Assembly (NCBI GenBank): GCA_029582265.1
Contig: CM055835.1
Coordinates: 14,625,498-14,689,497 of the forward strand
Length of the DNA stretch: 64,000 nt
Direction: 5' to 3'
Source of the DNA: Zoroaster sp. YZ-2022
Lineage: Eukaryota; Echinodermata; Asteroidea; Forcipulatida; Zoroasteridae
Positions within the stretch are counted from its first letter, which is position 1. Every line of letters begins with the position of its first letter. Shown in pieces: positions 1 through 12,000 of the stretch. The position numbers were made by a program, and so were the translations under genes. A model generated the notes under the pieces. It saw only the letters and a list, made by a program, of their open reading frames with translations, was not told the origin of the DNA and searched no databases.

Positions 1-339
1 GGCGTTCGTAGTTTCAGTAGTTACTACGCCCGAGTCCACCACTAACTTCATGTTGTCTCGCCGTATATGCCATGCTTTTATGTGCTTAGGATGCTTGACA
101 TGAGAGACGAGCGATTTTTTACCGCTTGCTGCATAGTTAATGGTGTCGTTGCAATAGTTGCAAAACACCTTGCCAGCGGTCGCTATTTTATTGAAACAAT
201 CATGTAGCTTATGCTGATGTCCATCAACAGTGACTATCTCTCGAAGCCATTCCCAGCAAAACTTATTCTTGATTCCATTATCAATCTCTCGTACTGACGC
301 GTCTCCATGCAACAGGACCGTCTTATTAAGCGCGGCCAT
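1..339 (-). CDS. N-terminal exon of a BED/C2H2-like zinc-finger protein (runs off the window)
   Basis: Read on the minus strand from an ATG at 339-337, the frame stays open for 113 codons to the window edge, so the 3' part is missing. The translation starts MAALNKTVLLHGDASVREID. It contains one zinc-finger-like module at residues 60-86: Cys60-x2-Cys63, then about 16 residues, then His80, His83 and His86 (FCNYC ... LVSHVKHPKH). Single N-terminal fingers of this type are common in hAT-type transposases and in genes derived from them, where they bind DNA. That family link is inference. No splice donor was located before the edge. The module resembles the one at 1024-1473, so the two may come from related elements. 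Confidence 0.5.
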   Translation of the reverse strand, partial: MAALNKTVLLHGDASVREIDNGIKNKFCWEWLREIVTVDGHQHKLHDCFNKIATAGKVFCNYCNDTINYAASGKKSLVSHVKHPKHIKAWHIRRDNMKLVVDSGVVTTETTNA

Positions 340-1023
340 GTTGGATACATAAAAATGTGTACGACGGCTGGTACCAAGAAGTGAGCTATTTTACAACGGT
401 ATTTTGCCTGCATTTTTACTCTCTGTCGCAAGGCACCCGACTGCATTCTCAGCCCGCCCGCGTCCAATTAGGGTTCAAGGAAAGCATTCCAGGGTTTACT
501 ATTGTGGACGGGGTTGCACACAGTGTGTGAATCACGAGTTCTGTCACAGGAACTAGACTTAAATATTTACAACCTCGGCCCCGAACTGTAGAATTCACAC
601 CACTTCAATCGGCCGGGGCCGAGCGAACCACATTATAATCGCGCTACGCATAGTGTATTTCAGTTCGTGCGTGCGTGCGTGCGTAAAATACATCAAAAAA
701 GCAACGCAAGTAAGTACATTTCAGATGATTTCGGCAAACAGACATCGATATGAATATTTAATTAGCACATTCTACCCCCCTATTTTCTCAACGGATTCAC
801 ACGATTCACGTTGGTGGACTTTTGAGGGGAAAAAAAACGGATTTCCGGAAAAAAACGGAGAAATCACTAACCGCAAAACCACAATTTGGAAATAATGGCA
901 ATTAAGATCGCGCCCGCGTTTCCGTCCATTTGTTATGGCAGGGTTATAAAGTTCACATACTGATATGAATACAAGTTTTACTTTTTTACAGCAGGATTTT
1001 ATGCAGTATTAAACGATTGATAT
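340..1023. other. Non-coding stretch between two zinc-finger fragments
   Basis: No convincing gene was seen. There is a short cgtg/cgtgcgtg run near 665-685 and a small GC-rich inverted pair (cggcccc / ggggccg) near 570-620. The 5' side of the minus-strand gene ending at 339 lies here, so promoter sequence is possible but cannot be pointed to. Confidence 0.4.
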
Positions 1024-1473
1024 TTAACCCAAAAAAAAACACTTTTCTGTGATTTCATATGGGGGGGCAAGGGTTCTGAGCGGGGGCGCAAGCCCCCTGC
1101 CCCTCTGGTTACGCCACTGTGCGGAAGAACTTAAAAATTCTCGAATTCTTGGTTGCGACCTTGTGAGATCAGTGGTCATTCTCATGGCTTCTTTGTGCGA
1201 CTTACTTGTACTGTGCCTTGAAAGGGCAGTTTTTCCACAAGAAATGTTGGTTTTACATACCCGGCAATGTGGTACTGCGTTTCCGTCATGCTTCTTTTTC
1301 TCGATCCAATCTTTGAAATGAGAATCAGTTAACCACCCACTCGAAAACCGTTGGTGGTATCGCTTGTATTTCTTTCGTGGGACGGCATCCTTGGTTTCCT
1401 CGGGCTCATCCGATCCGTCATCACTATAATACATCTTGTCGATGTCATCTTCCTTCGAAGTTGAAGATTTCAT
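1024..1473 (-). CDS. Zinc-finger (BED-like) protein fragment ending in repeat sequence
   Basis: The first ATG of this minus-strand frame is at 1473-1471; the frame is open a little further upstream but only from a TTG. The product is about 149 aa. An acidic/Ser-rich N-terminus is followed by a basic patch and a module with Cys-x2-Cys and a later His-x5-His (HCRVCK ... LSRHSTSKSH), typical of the DNA-binding finger at the start of hAT-like transposases and domesticated relatives. From the codons for SSAQW onward, the sequence becomes a G/C-rich interspersed repeat (gtggcgtaaccag boundary, runs of gggggc). The last 29 residues are therefore probably not the original C-terminus. Likely a truncated gene or first exon; no catalytic region is present. 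Confidence 0.45.
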   Translation of the reverse strand: MKSSTSKEDDIDKMYYSDDGSDEPEETKDAVPRKKYKRYHQRFSSGWLTDSHFKDWIEKKKHDGNAVPHCRVCKTNISCGKTALSRHSTSKSHKEAMRMTTDLTRSQPRIREFLSSSAQWRNQRGRGLAPPLRTLAPPYEITEKCFFLG

Positions 1474-1524
1474 GGCAAGTTGTCCTGATTTTATGCACAA
1501 GTCGAAATCCAAATCACATGGCAA

Positions 1525-2877
1525 CTACAACTACATGAACTATTAAAACATGACTTAACACGTACACACACACACACACGGTGATGTGGCAGCGACCCCG
1601 CCGCATATCAGGCCTAGGCGCGGCCTAGCCTACTAACGATGTCAGCCGACCCCAGACTAATCAAACAGCTGGGCGTCACGAAATATGGCTGCCTATGGAA
1701 GTCCCCTACCGTTAATTACTTTATTTTTTAAATGATTTTGTTGATTTTTTCTTTTATTCTCAATTTTTTTTAAATTTCGTTAAGATTTGTGAATTTCCTT
1801 AAATTTTTCGTTTCCTTAGAAATTTCCTTAGGACATTCAAATTTCCTTAAAATAAGGAAATGTCCTTAAGAGTGGAAGCGCTGATGACTCACACATCCTG
1901 CAGGGTCACGACCTCTGGCTTGTGAAATTGCGCCCTCTTGTGTCTGATCCGTTTATTTATTTATTTAAAAAAATAAAAAAAAAAATTTTTTTTTTCCTCC
2001 CGTGAAAATCGGGACGTCCCGGTTTTTAAACTCGAAAATCGGGACTGTCCCGGGAAAAACGGGACAGTTGGCAGGTATGGGTATGTCAGACCTCCAGTAC
2101 CTGCTAAAGGTTCCCTTCAGCAACAAGAAATGGACGCTGCTCTTTGTATACTGCTATGAGGTAGTAATGCTGTATGATGACCATATTAGCCCACTGAGAA
2201 GCCCCACCTTCTTTATTACACTGTGGGTGTAGTCAGACCTCCAGTACCAACAAGAAACTGACTTAGCTCTTTGTATTCTGCTTGGTGATGTGCAAATCAT
2301 AGTTTACTTGCATGTTGGCTTGCCTATTTTGATCTGATTCTAGCTCGTAGCTGATTTCTCAAGTTACTTTGCTAGGTTGGAGTTGCTGAATTTCCTCGTT
2401 TATACAATGGCTTTCCTCCTTGCTCAATTCGGTTGTTTGCTTTTTGAACTGGAGGTGAATGGGCTGTTCTTGTTACAACTTCTGTGCCTCTTTTGCAGCA
2501 GCTTCCGTTTCCTTTTTCTTGTGTTTTTCAAGTTCATGGTAGATACTTCATCTGAGGTCAGGCACTGAGATTCAGTGATGCGCTGTGTCTGTTCTCCACT
2601 GCACTTTTGATGATCTTTGAAATGACTGGTTTCTTTAAAACTGCAGCAAATTTGTCTGTCTCTCTGGTTGCAGTTGGAGGGGATGCTACAGTTGCAGACC
2701 TAGGTCCTGGTTCATTGTTCAGTAATAATACAGGCTCAGTAAAAACTGCTGTGTCACTGGGATCTGGCCGTTCTGCTGACAGTGCCAATGTGGATGTAGG
2801 GCCCCTGTGCCCCTTCGTCAGTGACGACAGTCATCGTTATCACTCATCAACTTGGGCTGGCTGATCTTCAGCATTGT
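1525..2877. other. Repeat-rich intergenic DNA
   Basis: Contains a CA microsatellite near 1563-1580, an A/T-rich patch with repeated aatttcctta near 1740-1870, and a recognisable repeat end near 2005-2080 with cgggacgtcccgg and gggacagttggcaggtatg. The latter looks like the terminus of a hAT-type non-autonomous element. Short open frames at 2377-2864 on both strands have no family resemblance that I recognise. Confidence 0.35.
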
Positions 2878-3376
2878 ACAGGGTGTCCCTGAAAAAAGGA
2901 AACCCATGTTGTCGGGTACATTACTCAATAATTAATAATTTAAAAAAAAATGTACACATCATTGGAAAGCTCATGTTCTCTTCTTTCATATGACACCATA
3001 ATCATGATGGAAGGGTCACGCATGACTGAGCAGGGACAATTTGTACTTGGTATTGCACATTGACATAATAAGGAATAAGGACACAGTTACACAAATCAAT
3101 TTGTTTTAGGAATTTTTTATTCCATTCCTTTCATGACTAACTTTTTTTCTGATTATGTGCTTGTCAAAAGACAAAGTTCAATGTCTTTCCACATGTCCAA
3201 CATTCTTGTCCACACAAGCTATGTGCCCTTGTTCTCATGGCCCTCAATGCACGACGGATCACTCCCCTCTGCTGCCGCAGGGCCTCAACCTCTGCGATGA
3301 TTCTGTCACGCAGATCTCCGATGTCATGAGGAGTGGTGAAGACCTTGCTCTTTAGATATCCCCAGGCCGAAAACAA
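2878..3376 (-). mobile_element. Tc1/mariner-type element, 3' end only
   Basis: The left edge reads cagggtgtccctgaaaaaag, the same terminal sequence that appears inverted at 18170-18190. It is therefore the terminal inverted repeat of one family. The minus-strand frame at 3164-3376 encodes the C-terminal end of an IS630/Tc1/mariner transposase: it opens inside the WGYLKSKVF motif that follows the last catalytic Asp and continues with a Leu/Arg-rich tail. The catalytic core and N-terminus are absent; sequence beyond 3376 is unrelated repeat. This is a dead fragment. Confidence 0.7.
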
Positions 3377-3610
3377 ATAGGAAAAAAACCTATGTTATTC
3401 CTATTTAAAATATATTTTTTAAAAACCTATTTTTTTCAATGTGATTTGGCCACCCTAAAAATAGTTTAAAAATAGTGAACAAGCTGAGGCCGGAAAAAAC
3501 ATGTTTTATTCCTATTTAAAATAGAGTTTTTAAAAACCTATTTTTTTTTCAATGTGATTTGGCCACCCTAAAAATAGTTTAAAAAATAGTGAACACCATT
3601 ATGCTCAACT
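3360..3610. repeat. Tandem duplication of an A/T-rich unit of about 120 bp
   Basis: Two successive copies share ctatttaaaatat/aga, tttttcaatgtgatttggcc and accctaaaaatagtttaaaa. They start near 3370 and near 3490. No coding content. Confidence 0.6.
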
Positions 3611-4016
3611 ATTTCAAAAATAGTGTAAAAACAGCTTGGATCCTATTTTTTAAAAATAAGATCCTATTTTTAAAAAACAGGATCCCATTTTTAAGGTCGG
3701 ACTGATTAGGTAAACATTTAATTAATTATACACAATGCCCAATGGTGAATTATTTTTATAACAATATAGTATTTACAGTTAAAATAATATAACTTACTAC
3801 TTTAATAGCCATACATAATGCATGTACGTGTCCTGCAAAGGTGGGGCTGATAAGTAAACAATTAATTAATTATACATAATACGCAATGGTGAATTATTTG
3901 TTGCTGCTTTAATAGCCATACATAAAGTACTTAACGGTGTGGCTGATAATTAAACAATTAATTATACATACAATGCCAAATGGTGAATGATTTTTAGAAC
4001 AGAGTGGTCACAATAT

Positions 4017-4406
4017 ATACACCTCAAAAAAAGAAAGTCCCCACCTGTATGTTTTAAAAATATTTTTAAATTTTAGAGACTTATGAGCATAAACATGATA
4101 TGACGATTTAGCCTGATCATCGACACACATGTTGCAAGCAAGATTTGTGCGGATAACGTTGCGCATCAGTGCACACAACTCGGTTGATTGTGTGGGGGTA
4201 CCTGTTCATTTCTCACAACTTTGCATTGTGGCTCAAAATAACGCCCCTGAACTCAAGCAAAATGGGTTATCCCTTTTGTCATCAACTTTATTTGTCTGTT
4301 ACATAATGTCTTGGAGCACTTTTAAACTAAAGACCTCATTATTGGAATGTTCATTTGCCAAGTGGTCATACAGGTGGGGACTTTCTTTTTGTGAGGTGTT
4401 TAGTAT
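4017..4406. mobile_element. MITE-like element with terminal inverted repeats of about 32 bp
   Basis: The left end acacctcaaaaaaagaaagt ... cacctgtatg is mirrored at 4367-4400 as catacaggtg ... tttttgtgaggtgt. The interior has no transposase. The flanks (acaatata on the left, gtatttcagg on the right) rejoin into the unit seen intact near 4770 (caatatggtatttcgggtt). This shows an insertion into the surrounding array. Confidence 0.7.
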
Positions 4407-4431
4407 TTCAGGTTAAAGGCCGGGACAGCAC

Positions 4432-4624
4432 TGTCATGATCAGAGCAGACTTACAACACCTGGCATGGAAGCATTGTCCTAGTTTAAGTTTAACAGTGAC
4501 TGAAAATAACTGGCTCATTTATGTAGCACCAACACTCATTATGACCTTTTCATGTGGGTATTATTTTCAGTCACTGAGTTAATCTGCAACTAGACCTCCG
4601 ATTCTATGCCATGTTGATCATGAC
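4432..4624. mobile_element. Small nested inverted-repeat element
   Basis: Outer arms gtcatgatcag (near 4433) and tgatcatgac (4615-4624) are inverted. A second inner inverted pair is cagtgactgaaaataa / ttattttcagtcactg near 4494 and 4561. No coding content; probably a second small non-autonomous element in the same array. Confidence 0.45.
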
Positions 4625-4944
4625 GATATTGCCCCTTTAAAATAATATAATATACTGCTTTAATAGCCATACATAAAGTACTTTAAAGGCGGGGCTGATA
4701 AGTAAACAATTAATTAATTATACCCAATTCCCAATCGTCAATAATTTTATAACTGATTGGTCAGTCGCAATATGGTATTTCGGGTTAAAATAATATAATT
4801 TAACTTTAATGTCCTTTAAAGGTGGGGCTGATAAGTAAATGATTAATTACTAATGCACAATGGTCAATGATTTTATAACTGATTGGTAATAATGTGGTAT
4901 ATTGGGTTAAAATAATATAATTTACATCTTTAAAAAAAAACTAG

Positions 4945-5700
4945 AGGTATTGAGTTTGTAGAAAACAAACTCAGGGTGTTCGAGTGTGCATCATATGTGA
5001 TGACGTCATCACCTAAAGTTGTTAAAGGACAAGATTTACTTCAAGAGATATGAATTTTCATAATATATAATTAAAACATATAATGTGATATACTGAATAC
5101 ATCGACTTCCGGTTCAGGCATCCCATTCTTCCAACCGTAAGTTCCAGTTCAATCATCTGACGTCATTCACACTTCACAAAATTTTTCCTCATAATATGGG
5201 TGTCAATTGTTCCAAATTTGGTAAAATTATGTCTGTTTTCTCAAAGATCCCACTTAATATATAAACCCAGAATGTTTTTTCGAATACCCTTTCAGATTTG
5301 CATCAATTTATAAAGTGCTTTTTAAACTTGAACTTCCAGTTTGGACCGTAAGTAAGGGTCAATAGGGTCATGTTTGTATATCAAATGTTGAGTCCTCCAT
5401 GTTCTGTATGATTATGAAGGAATCAAGAAATTATCTGTTGTGGTTCACAAGATATAAAATATATTGTTTTAAGTATAATTAATTATGTAATAATTCATTA
5501 GATGACCTCACCATGACGTCACAACGTTTCCTGAAACTATATGTTAAGGTCTAACTATGTGTTAAGTTTTAAGGTTCTGTGATCTCTGCAAGACTGCAAC
5601 TGTTTTTGTCTCTGGATGTCTCACTGAGGAGAAGAACAAGTAAAAAATCGAACAAGAACAAGAGGTGTTCGTGCTGTCGCTCGAACATCCAATTAATTAT
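4945..5700. repeat. Interspersed repeat, inverted relative to a copy at about 55045-55540
   Basis: Shares blocks with the later copy in opposite orientation: gacctcaccatgacgtcaca, taaggtctaactatgtgtta, ttttgtctctgg, gtctcactgag and the end motif gaggtgttcg. No open frame of note. The repeated ggtgttcg motif also occurs near 60098. Confidence 0.55.
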
Positions 5701-6854
5701 TGAGTCGCTCTGTACTTCAAACCAGACACCTTTGATCTCAACGCTTGCTTCAAGCTGACTGGTGTGGCACCCCTTTCTTCTTTATTTGTTAAAGAAAAAT
5801 CTGTAAAAAAGAACATAAAGAATTATCTAGTTACAAAGATGGTGTTTCCATCTTGATAAAAATGAGTTCCAGATTGTATTCTGTTGGCCCGATCATCATG
5901 AAGACATTTCTATAACAGTAATAATGTCAACAAATATGGCAAACCCATTAAACTCAAATTGTACAAATTGGTAAATCCAGAAATACATAACGTTCGGACA
6001 AATGTGATAGAATGAAGTGTTGATGATTTAATTTGCTACAATATACATGTCGAGATAGCAAAATCGACACCCCTTTTAAATGTGTATAAATTAAGCACCC
6101 CATTCTAAATTTTGTTTAGACCCATTCCCCTCATAATTATACATTTACCTCTCCTGATAATGAAATACCCCAAAGTCCAAATAAACATCTTAGGCAGGAG
6201 CTTGGTGAAGGTCATCATTATATTCCGTGATGACCAGTACCACCAGTAAGAATAAAACTCTGAGAAGTTCTGTTGTTCAACTCCTGATTATTCATCTTTT
6301 ATTCTTTCAGGTATGTTACTTTTCATTGTCATATCTTTTATAATTAATACAACTGTTGATGTGGAATAATTTAGTTTTTATTGTTTTGCCTTGCTTTAGT
6401 ATTTTATGTGATATTGGAGATATGGAGAAAGGGAATTTTAAATTCCTAACAGTAACAGTTCTTTCAGGTTATTTACAGTACAGTTTTTGTATTAAGGAAG
6501 AATCCTTTTTATATATTATATATTTTAATTGTATTAAGTTAAAGTAAACTTCTGAGTGGAAGCTTCCTTAAGTTTTGTAGACCTCATGTACAATGTAGAT
6601 GTACATGCATATTTTAATGTACTTTACACTTAAGCCCTATGGCTGTATCTAGGCATGAAACAATAATTCACTATACACAAGCTTGGTCAATGGTACATGT
6701 GTATATGGGTGAGATCAGGGTTGTGGCTGTGGCTGTACAGTGTATTGGGATCATGAAAAGTGTGACCCAATGCTGAGCCAAGTATCAGTATAGAGCCTAA
6801 TTGACAGCTGATCTGTTTATGGTTGTGTGATTTTGTTTAGAGTTTTAAGCCTTG
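5701..6854. other. Intergenic DNA with no recognised feature
   Basis: A/T-rich sequence. A 63-codon frame at 6356-6547 lacks any known motif. I see no gene or clear repeat structure. Confidence 0.4.
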
Positions 6855-7079
6855 TAGACTATAGGGCATCGTCCAAATATCTCTTCCATTATCAAGTTTC
6901 GTAGTCTCCGCAGGGGTATAACACAAAACCTTTATGAATTGGTTGATATTAGTGTGTCACATACATAGAAAAAAAGTTCCCGCTGATTGGAGTCCTAATT
7001 AATGAGAAAATCCATTAATTAATTTAACCCTATTAGGGGCGGGGTTTTGAGGACTTACATGGAGGGGGAGAAATGTACC

Positions 7080-8510
7080 CCTCCATATTTTCTAAAGTTT
7101 ATGACCGATTTTCAAGAAACTTGTCACAAATGTTCATTTTAACAAGTTGTACATGATTTCATTGAAATTATTCAAAAAAATTGCCACTAAAGGAATTTTT
7201 GGCAGTTTTTGCCATTTTTTGGTCAAAAATACATTTTACCCCCATAAATTACATATTTGTGGTCAAATTCTTATAAAACTTGGCAAAGTTATTTATGTTG
7301 ACATAATCAATAGAATGTCCTCATATTTTATTGCTGGGGTCACCATTTTATCCAATCAAAACCAATTTATATACAGTGTACCTGTGAAGTGGGGGCACAA
7401 AAGTACCGGTAAATGTCATCAAATAGTCTTTTACATTTTTTCCAAAGGCATCCTAGGCTGGCAAATTTTAATTTGAATGCTAACCAATTCTCTAATAGTA
7501 AACGACATGTACTATATTATAAAAACTCCATGTGTAGCCTCTGCTTAATTGTCTGCCTTTTCAGTATTTTTTAGCCCTCAAAGAAAAAGTTTCACCATGT
7601 TTAGTTGGTTATTTCATATGGTAAACAAATTTGTATTCCAATAGGTTTAAGACTGCATCATTGTATGCCATCACCACACTGAGTAGTCTATATTTCAATT
7701 GATCCCAAAACTAACACAAAGTCACAAAGTACTGAGTTTTTGTCAAATTTATTAATATAATTTAAAGTCAAATTCTTTTTTTTTGTTTACAGAATATGGG
7801 TTGTGTATTTAGAAAAAGAAAAAAAACACTTTGTTTTGGTTTATTTGTAGAATATCACAGATGTTTGTTTCATATGAACTAACACTTTAAGTTGTTTTCT
7901 TTTTAATTCCAGCTACGTGTACATAAGACCCTTCCCCCACAAGTCCTTTGTATACAGCTTCAGGATTCAAGAAGCAGTAGAAGTAGTGTTTTATTACAAT
8001 GTTTTCCTCAGCAAATGAGTATCACGCCCGCTGTTCAAAAAATAAATATCCTTGTTACATTAAACTGTTGGTTTGCTAAGGAGCTGCTTCAAGGTCAAAT
8101 TCATTTTTGTGGTGCACTCATTTTCCAACAGAAAGAGTCCTCATGTTAGTGGGGAAAACATTACAAGTCTCTAACCTCATGTTAAAGTGTTGAAATTGCC
8201 ATTTCATTTGATCCCCTGGCAGTGCAAAATTTGTCAACATTCAAAATGTCCCATGACATCATTCAGGAAAAAAATGGATCTGTACATTTTTGAACGGGGA
8301 TGTTTTGGTTCATACGTGACTTTTCAGAGCAAAATTTGAAACATGACGTCATTGGATTTCAACAACTATGGGTCTTTACATTCCAAGGAGGAATTTTTTC
8401 ATCAGTCAAAAGTTCAAATTCAAGGCTGTTTTGATTGAATACCATCGAAAGTCAGGAATGAACCAAAACATCCCCGTACATGAGTACTCAATCTATTGGA
8501 CAATGAGTAC
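7080..8510. other. Non-coding 3' side of the 8.6-kb element
   Basis: Contains a 109-codon frame at 7147-7476 with no recognisable motif. A loose inverted pair ggggatgttttggttcat (near 8298) / gaaccaaaacatcccc (near 8459) probably marks a small MITE of roughly 190 bp. Nothing else was identified. Confidence 0.4.
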
Positions 8511-8531
8511 ATCACCAAATTAATTTGACAT

Positions 8532-8854
8532 GGGCGATATGGGCTTTGAAAAGCGGTTGTCATGAAATGAATTGAAATGAATAAGGTTGGAAAGTTGTTT
8601 TAAAAGTAGAACATAATGATCCACAGTTCCACACAAATATGCATTGAAATTGTGTGGTTTTCCTTTTACTTTGTGAACTATCACCGTCTGCCATTTTGTG
8701 TGGCAGACGGTGATAGTTCACAAAGTAAAAGGAAAACGACACAATTTCGATGCATATCTGTGTGGATCATTGTGTTCTACTTTTAAAACAACTTTCCAAC
8801 CTTATTCATTTCAATTCATTTCATAACAAACGCTTTTCATAGCCCATATCGCCC
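8532..8854. mobile_element. Hairpin MITE of about 323 bp, nearly complete palindrome
   Basis: Starts gggcgatatgggc and ends gcccatatcgccc. The two arms match almost along their whole length (for example ggttggaaagttgttttaaa / tttaaaacaactttccaacc) and meet near 8699 at ctgccattttgtgtggcag. A transcript through it would fold into one long hairpin. No protein is encoded; short open frames here are by-products of the palindrome. Confidence 0.8.
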
Positions 8855-9003
8855 AATCCAAGGAAACGTGTCCCTTAAAAGCCCCTCTTTAAGAATGTTG
8901 GTAGGCATTGCCTGGCATAGAAAATACCGAACTTAGTGACTGTTGGAGAATATTTGTCCATGTAATGGTCTAACAGGAAAAGTTCCATGTATCATGCTGC
9001 GTC

Positions 9004-12000
9004 CTATATGTAATCACCATCGACATCGTCGTCATCATAACCCTCATCCTCATCTTGTTCAGTATCCTCTGCTGGTGGTCCCATGTTTTCACATTTATTG
9101 CACTGACACATATCAGTACATCTTAGCCCAAGTGATGCACAGCAGGTATCATCAGTGTTAGGAGATTTGCACTTTGATTTCTTGCAAGTGCAGAAGGCCA
9201 GTTCTAAGACACTTTGAGGTGCTGGGGCCAAATCCATCCAATCAATCGTAAGCTCATCGTCAGCCATTTCCCATCCGTTACCCACTGGCGATGGTAGCGT
9301 TTGGAACTGCGTAAAACTCTGTTTGTAGATACTGGCTTGATAATTTGCCCTCAAAATATGCTTACGAAGCGAATCACGGTTAGGTGGCATGACATTTTCA
9401 GCTTTGGTTGCCATTTTAAGCAGATTATATCTGACCTCATTGACTGATGTGCAATCTTTCTTGCCATATAGTTGGCAAACAAATACTTCAAGTGCGCTGA
9501 CCATCTCTTCTGTAACGTCAAATGAATTTCCAAGCATCTTGAAAGCCCATGACCATGTACACTCCTGAAGAAGTTTGAAGGCCTTATGCTTTCCTTTGCC
9601 ATATAATGAACTCACCGAATCGCATCCCGTAAAACAATGAAGGCCAATTAGGGCATCTGTTGCAGTATCCCCAAGTTCACGTTGCACAGCTTGTACGTCA
9701 ATGGTTCTGACTTTGTCTTCTCTGCCTGTGTGGAAATACAGCGGTGAACCTATGTCTTTTGTAGACGCAACAGCAATTACGAACACATCAGTATCTGGAC
9801 TTCTGATGACTACAGGGGCATTATTTGAAGTTTTGGCTATATATTGAGCATGAAGGAACATCCTGGTATCGGCTTCTTCATGGTTGCAAAACAACTCTTG
9901 AACAGGCTGTACCTCGACTTGTCCATTGATCACCTGGATGGAATGGCATTGCTCATTAGTTGCAACAACCAAAGTGACACCCTTCAGTTCATTTACTTGG
10001 CAGTTTCCCCATTCATGTAACAGAAACTTAACGAGCTGCTGCTTGTTAAAACTGCAAGCCAGAAACTTCTTCCATTGCTTTGGCATGTTTTGGTCTGATC
10101 GAGAAATTTTGATCTTCTGCGATCCAGTAGCCGCTCTTCTCTTCCTTTCTGCATTTTTTATGCTTACATCTGGGTAAGTGTCTGTCATAAAGTGGACACA
10201 GTTAGCATGCTGTTGAAGGCCTAAATTCACTAATTGTTTCATAATTGTTTTAGCCAGTTGACCAAAACTTGCAGGCAAATGCTTTTGATTTAGTTGTAAC
10301 AGGGCCATGCCGTCTACAATCCAAACACCTCCTTTGGGTGGTTCAACATTTGGTGCATCACCTCCACACTTTGCATTATCCCCTAGTGCATGCATCAGTT
10401 TGGCCTTGTTGGTCTTTATTAAACAGCCTTCACTTGTGGCTATTGCAAGTGGAAGAGGACCAAGAGAGTAGGTCATCATATTTTGAAGGTCCAGATTTCT
10501 TGCTCGTCCAATAATGGCCAGTCTTGCAAAAAGCTCCCTGTCACTTCTGAAGGATACCTCTTTTCCTTTGACCTTAGTCTGTACTCTCTTTGAAAGGGCA
10601 GTGAAAGTTTTGAGTTTCATCTTGCGAATTGGTTCATTGATGGAACCCTCATCTTTCTGGAGTTGCTCTTGGTAGAATTTTGTGAATGTCTCTTCACCTT
10701 TGTCTAGGGCAGCTATCAAGTCGTTGGTAATTTCTGGGGAAGCCACTACACCAGAAGCAAGATCTACAATTTCTTTCGATGCACTCTCGTTGTCGCAATC
10801 AAATGGATTTACCATGTTTGTAATGGTGTCCATGACGTTGTTGACAGCATCTTTGTCTTTCTTCATCCTGCCTTCTGCCAGCTCTTTCCGTATTGTAGCT
10901 TTTTGTCCTTTCCCGGCGATCTCCTCGCATTGTCTGGTTATTGAGGCCCTCTCATGATGAGCTGCAGTCCATCTATGTACTGCACCCTTGTTCATTGTAA
11001 AACCCTTCATACCACCACGTGTTTTGGAGTCTTTGTTGACAGTCTGTTCAATTGCCATATCGCAGGCAACACCAGCAAAACCGTACATTCCCTGCCTCTG
11101 CACAGCAAAGTTCCCTTGGTTGAATTGATCTTGCACAGTTGGATGCGTGATTGGCAAGTTAATAATTTCTAACCAAAAGACTGGTAGATATCTAGCGTAG
11201 TTGTGCCTATCAAACGCGAACATCCATGGTATGAGCGATCGTATTGCGGAAAGATGGAGATTCCAATTTGCCTCTCTTGAACTCCTAATAAACAAGAGTA
11301 GATCTTGTACCATATCCAAATATGAAATCCAGAAGGCAAATGTTGTACTTTCTCTCTTTCTATCTGCAATGAATTTGGCATAGGTTTCGATCATTGACTT
11401 GAAAGATGTTCCCTCTACTACTATGGTATATTGATCAGTAGGAAAAGCTGCCTGGAGACACTTTGTTAATTCCACATATCTTTGGGCATCTCCTTCAGGT
11501 AAGCTTGATAGAAAAGCGTTCCAGCAAAGGTTGTTGAGTGCTTCAGCCATGATCTTGTGGCACCGCAAACTTCTATTGTAGTGTCGTCCACTCATAACAC
11601 CGTTGACGGACCCCGCTGCCAATGTATCCGATTCTATTAGAATATCCTCGAGGCCTGCATCCCGGAAACGTTTCCCAATACACGCCAAGGCTGTCATGGC
11701 AGTATGAAAGGCTCCTAGTCGGATGACTATCCTGTCCATGAAAGTTGGTGTTTGCCATCTGATAACTTGTGCCTTAGCATATATGGCCTGGTCAAACACC
11801 ACAACTATTTTCTGAAGTTGTAGGGAATCTGCAATTGTGATACTTCTGTGCAGTATGGTGTTGACAGTGTTCATCTCTGTTGGAGAAGCATCCACTACAG
11901 GCAGGTAGGCTATAGTTGCTTTTGGTGGGACATGTTTTGCCAGTATTTGATGGTACCCAGTCCAACCCGGAAGGCAAAGACTCCCTGTTGTTGTTGAGAA

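Larger units (their letters stand above)
3690..4935. repeat. Satellite-like array split by two small inverted-repeat insertions
   Basis: Units containing ggtggggctgataagtaaac, aattaattatac, caatggtgaat and gttaaaataatataa recur about every 90-140 bp at 3690-4016 and again at 4625-4935. The two blocks were probably one array, now separated by the insertions at about 4017-4406 and 4432-4624. Unit spacing is uneven. No gene. Confidence 0.55.

Noticed and set aside
2558..2864. Overlapping open frames on both strands
   Set aside because: No recognisable motif, no splice context, and the two frames mirror each other in codon content; treated as chance.
7147..7476. 109-codon frame inside the 8.6-kb element
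   Set aside because: It is on the opposite strand to the element gene, is A/T-driven in composition and has no motif; not enough to call a gene.
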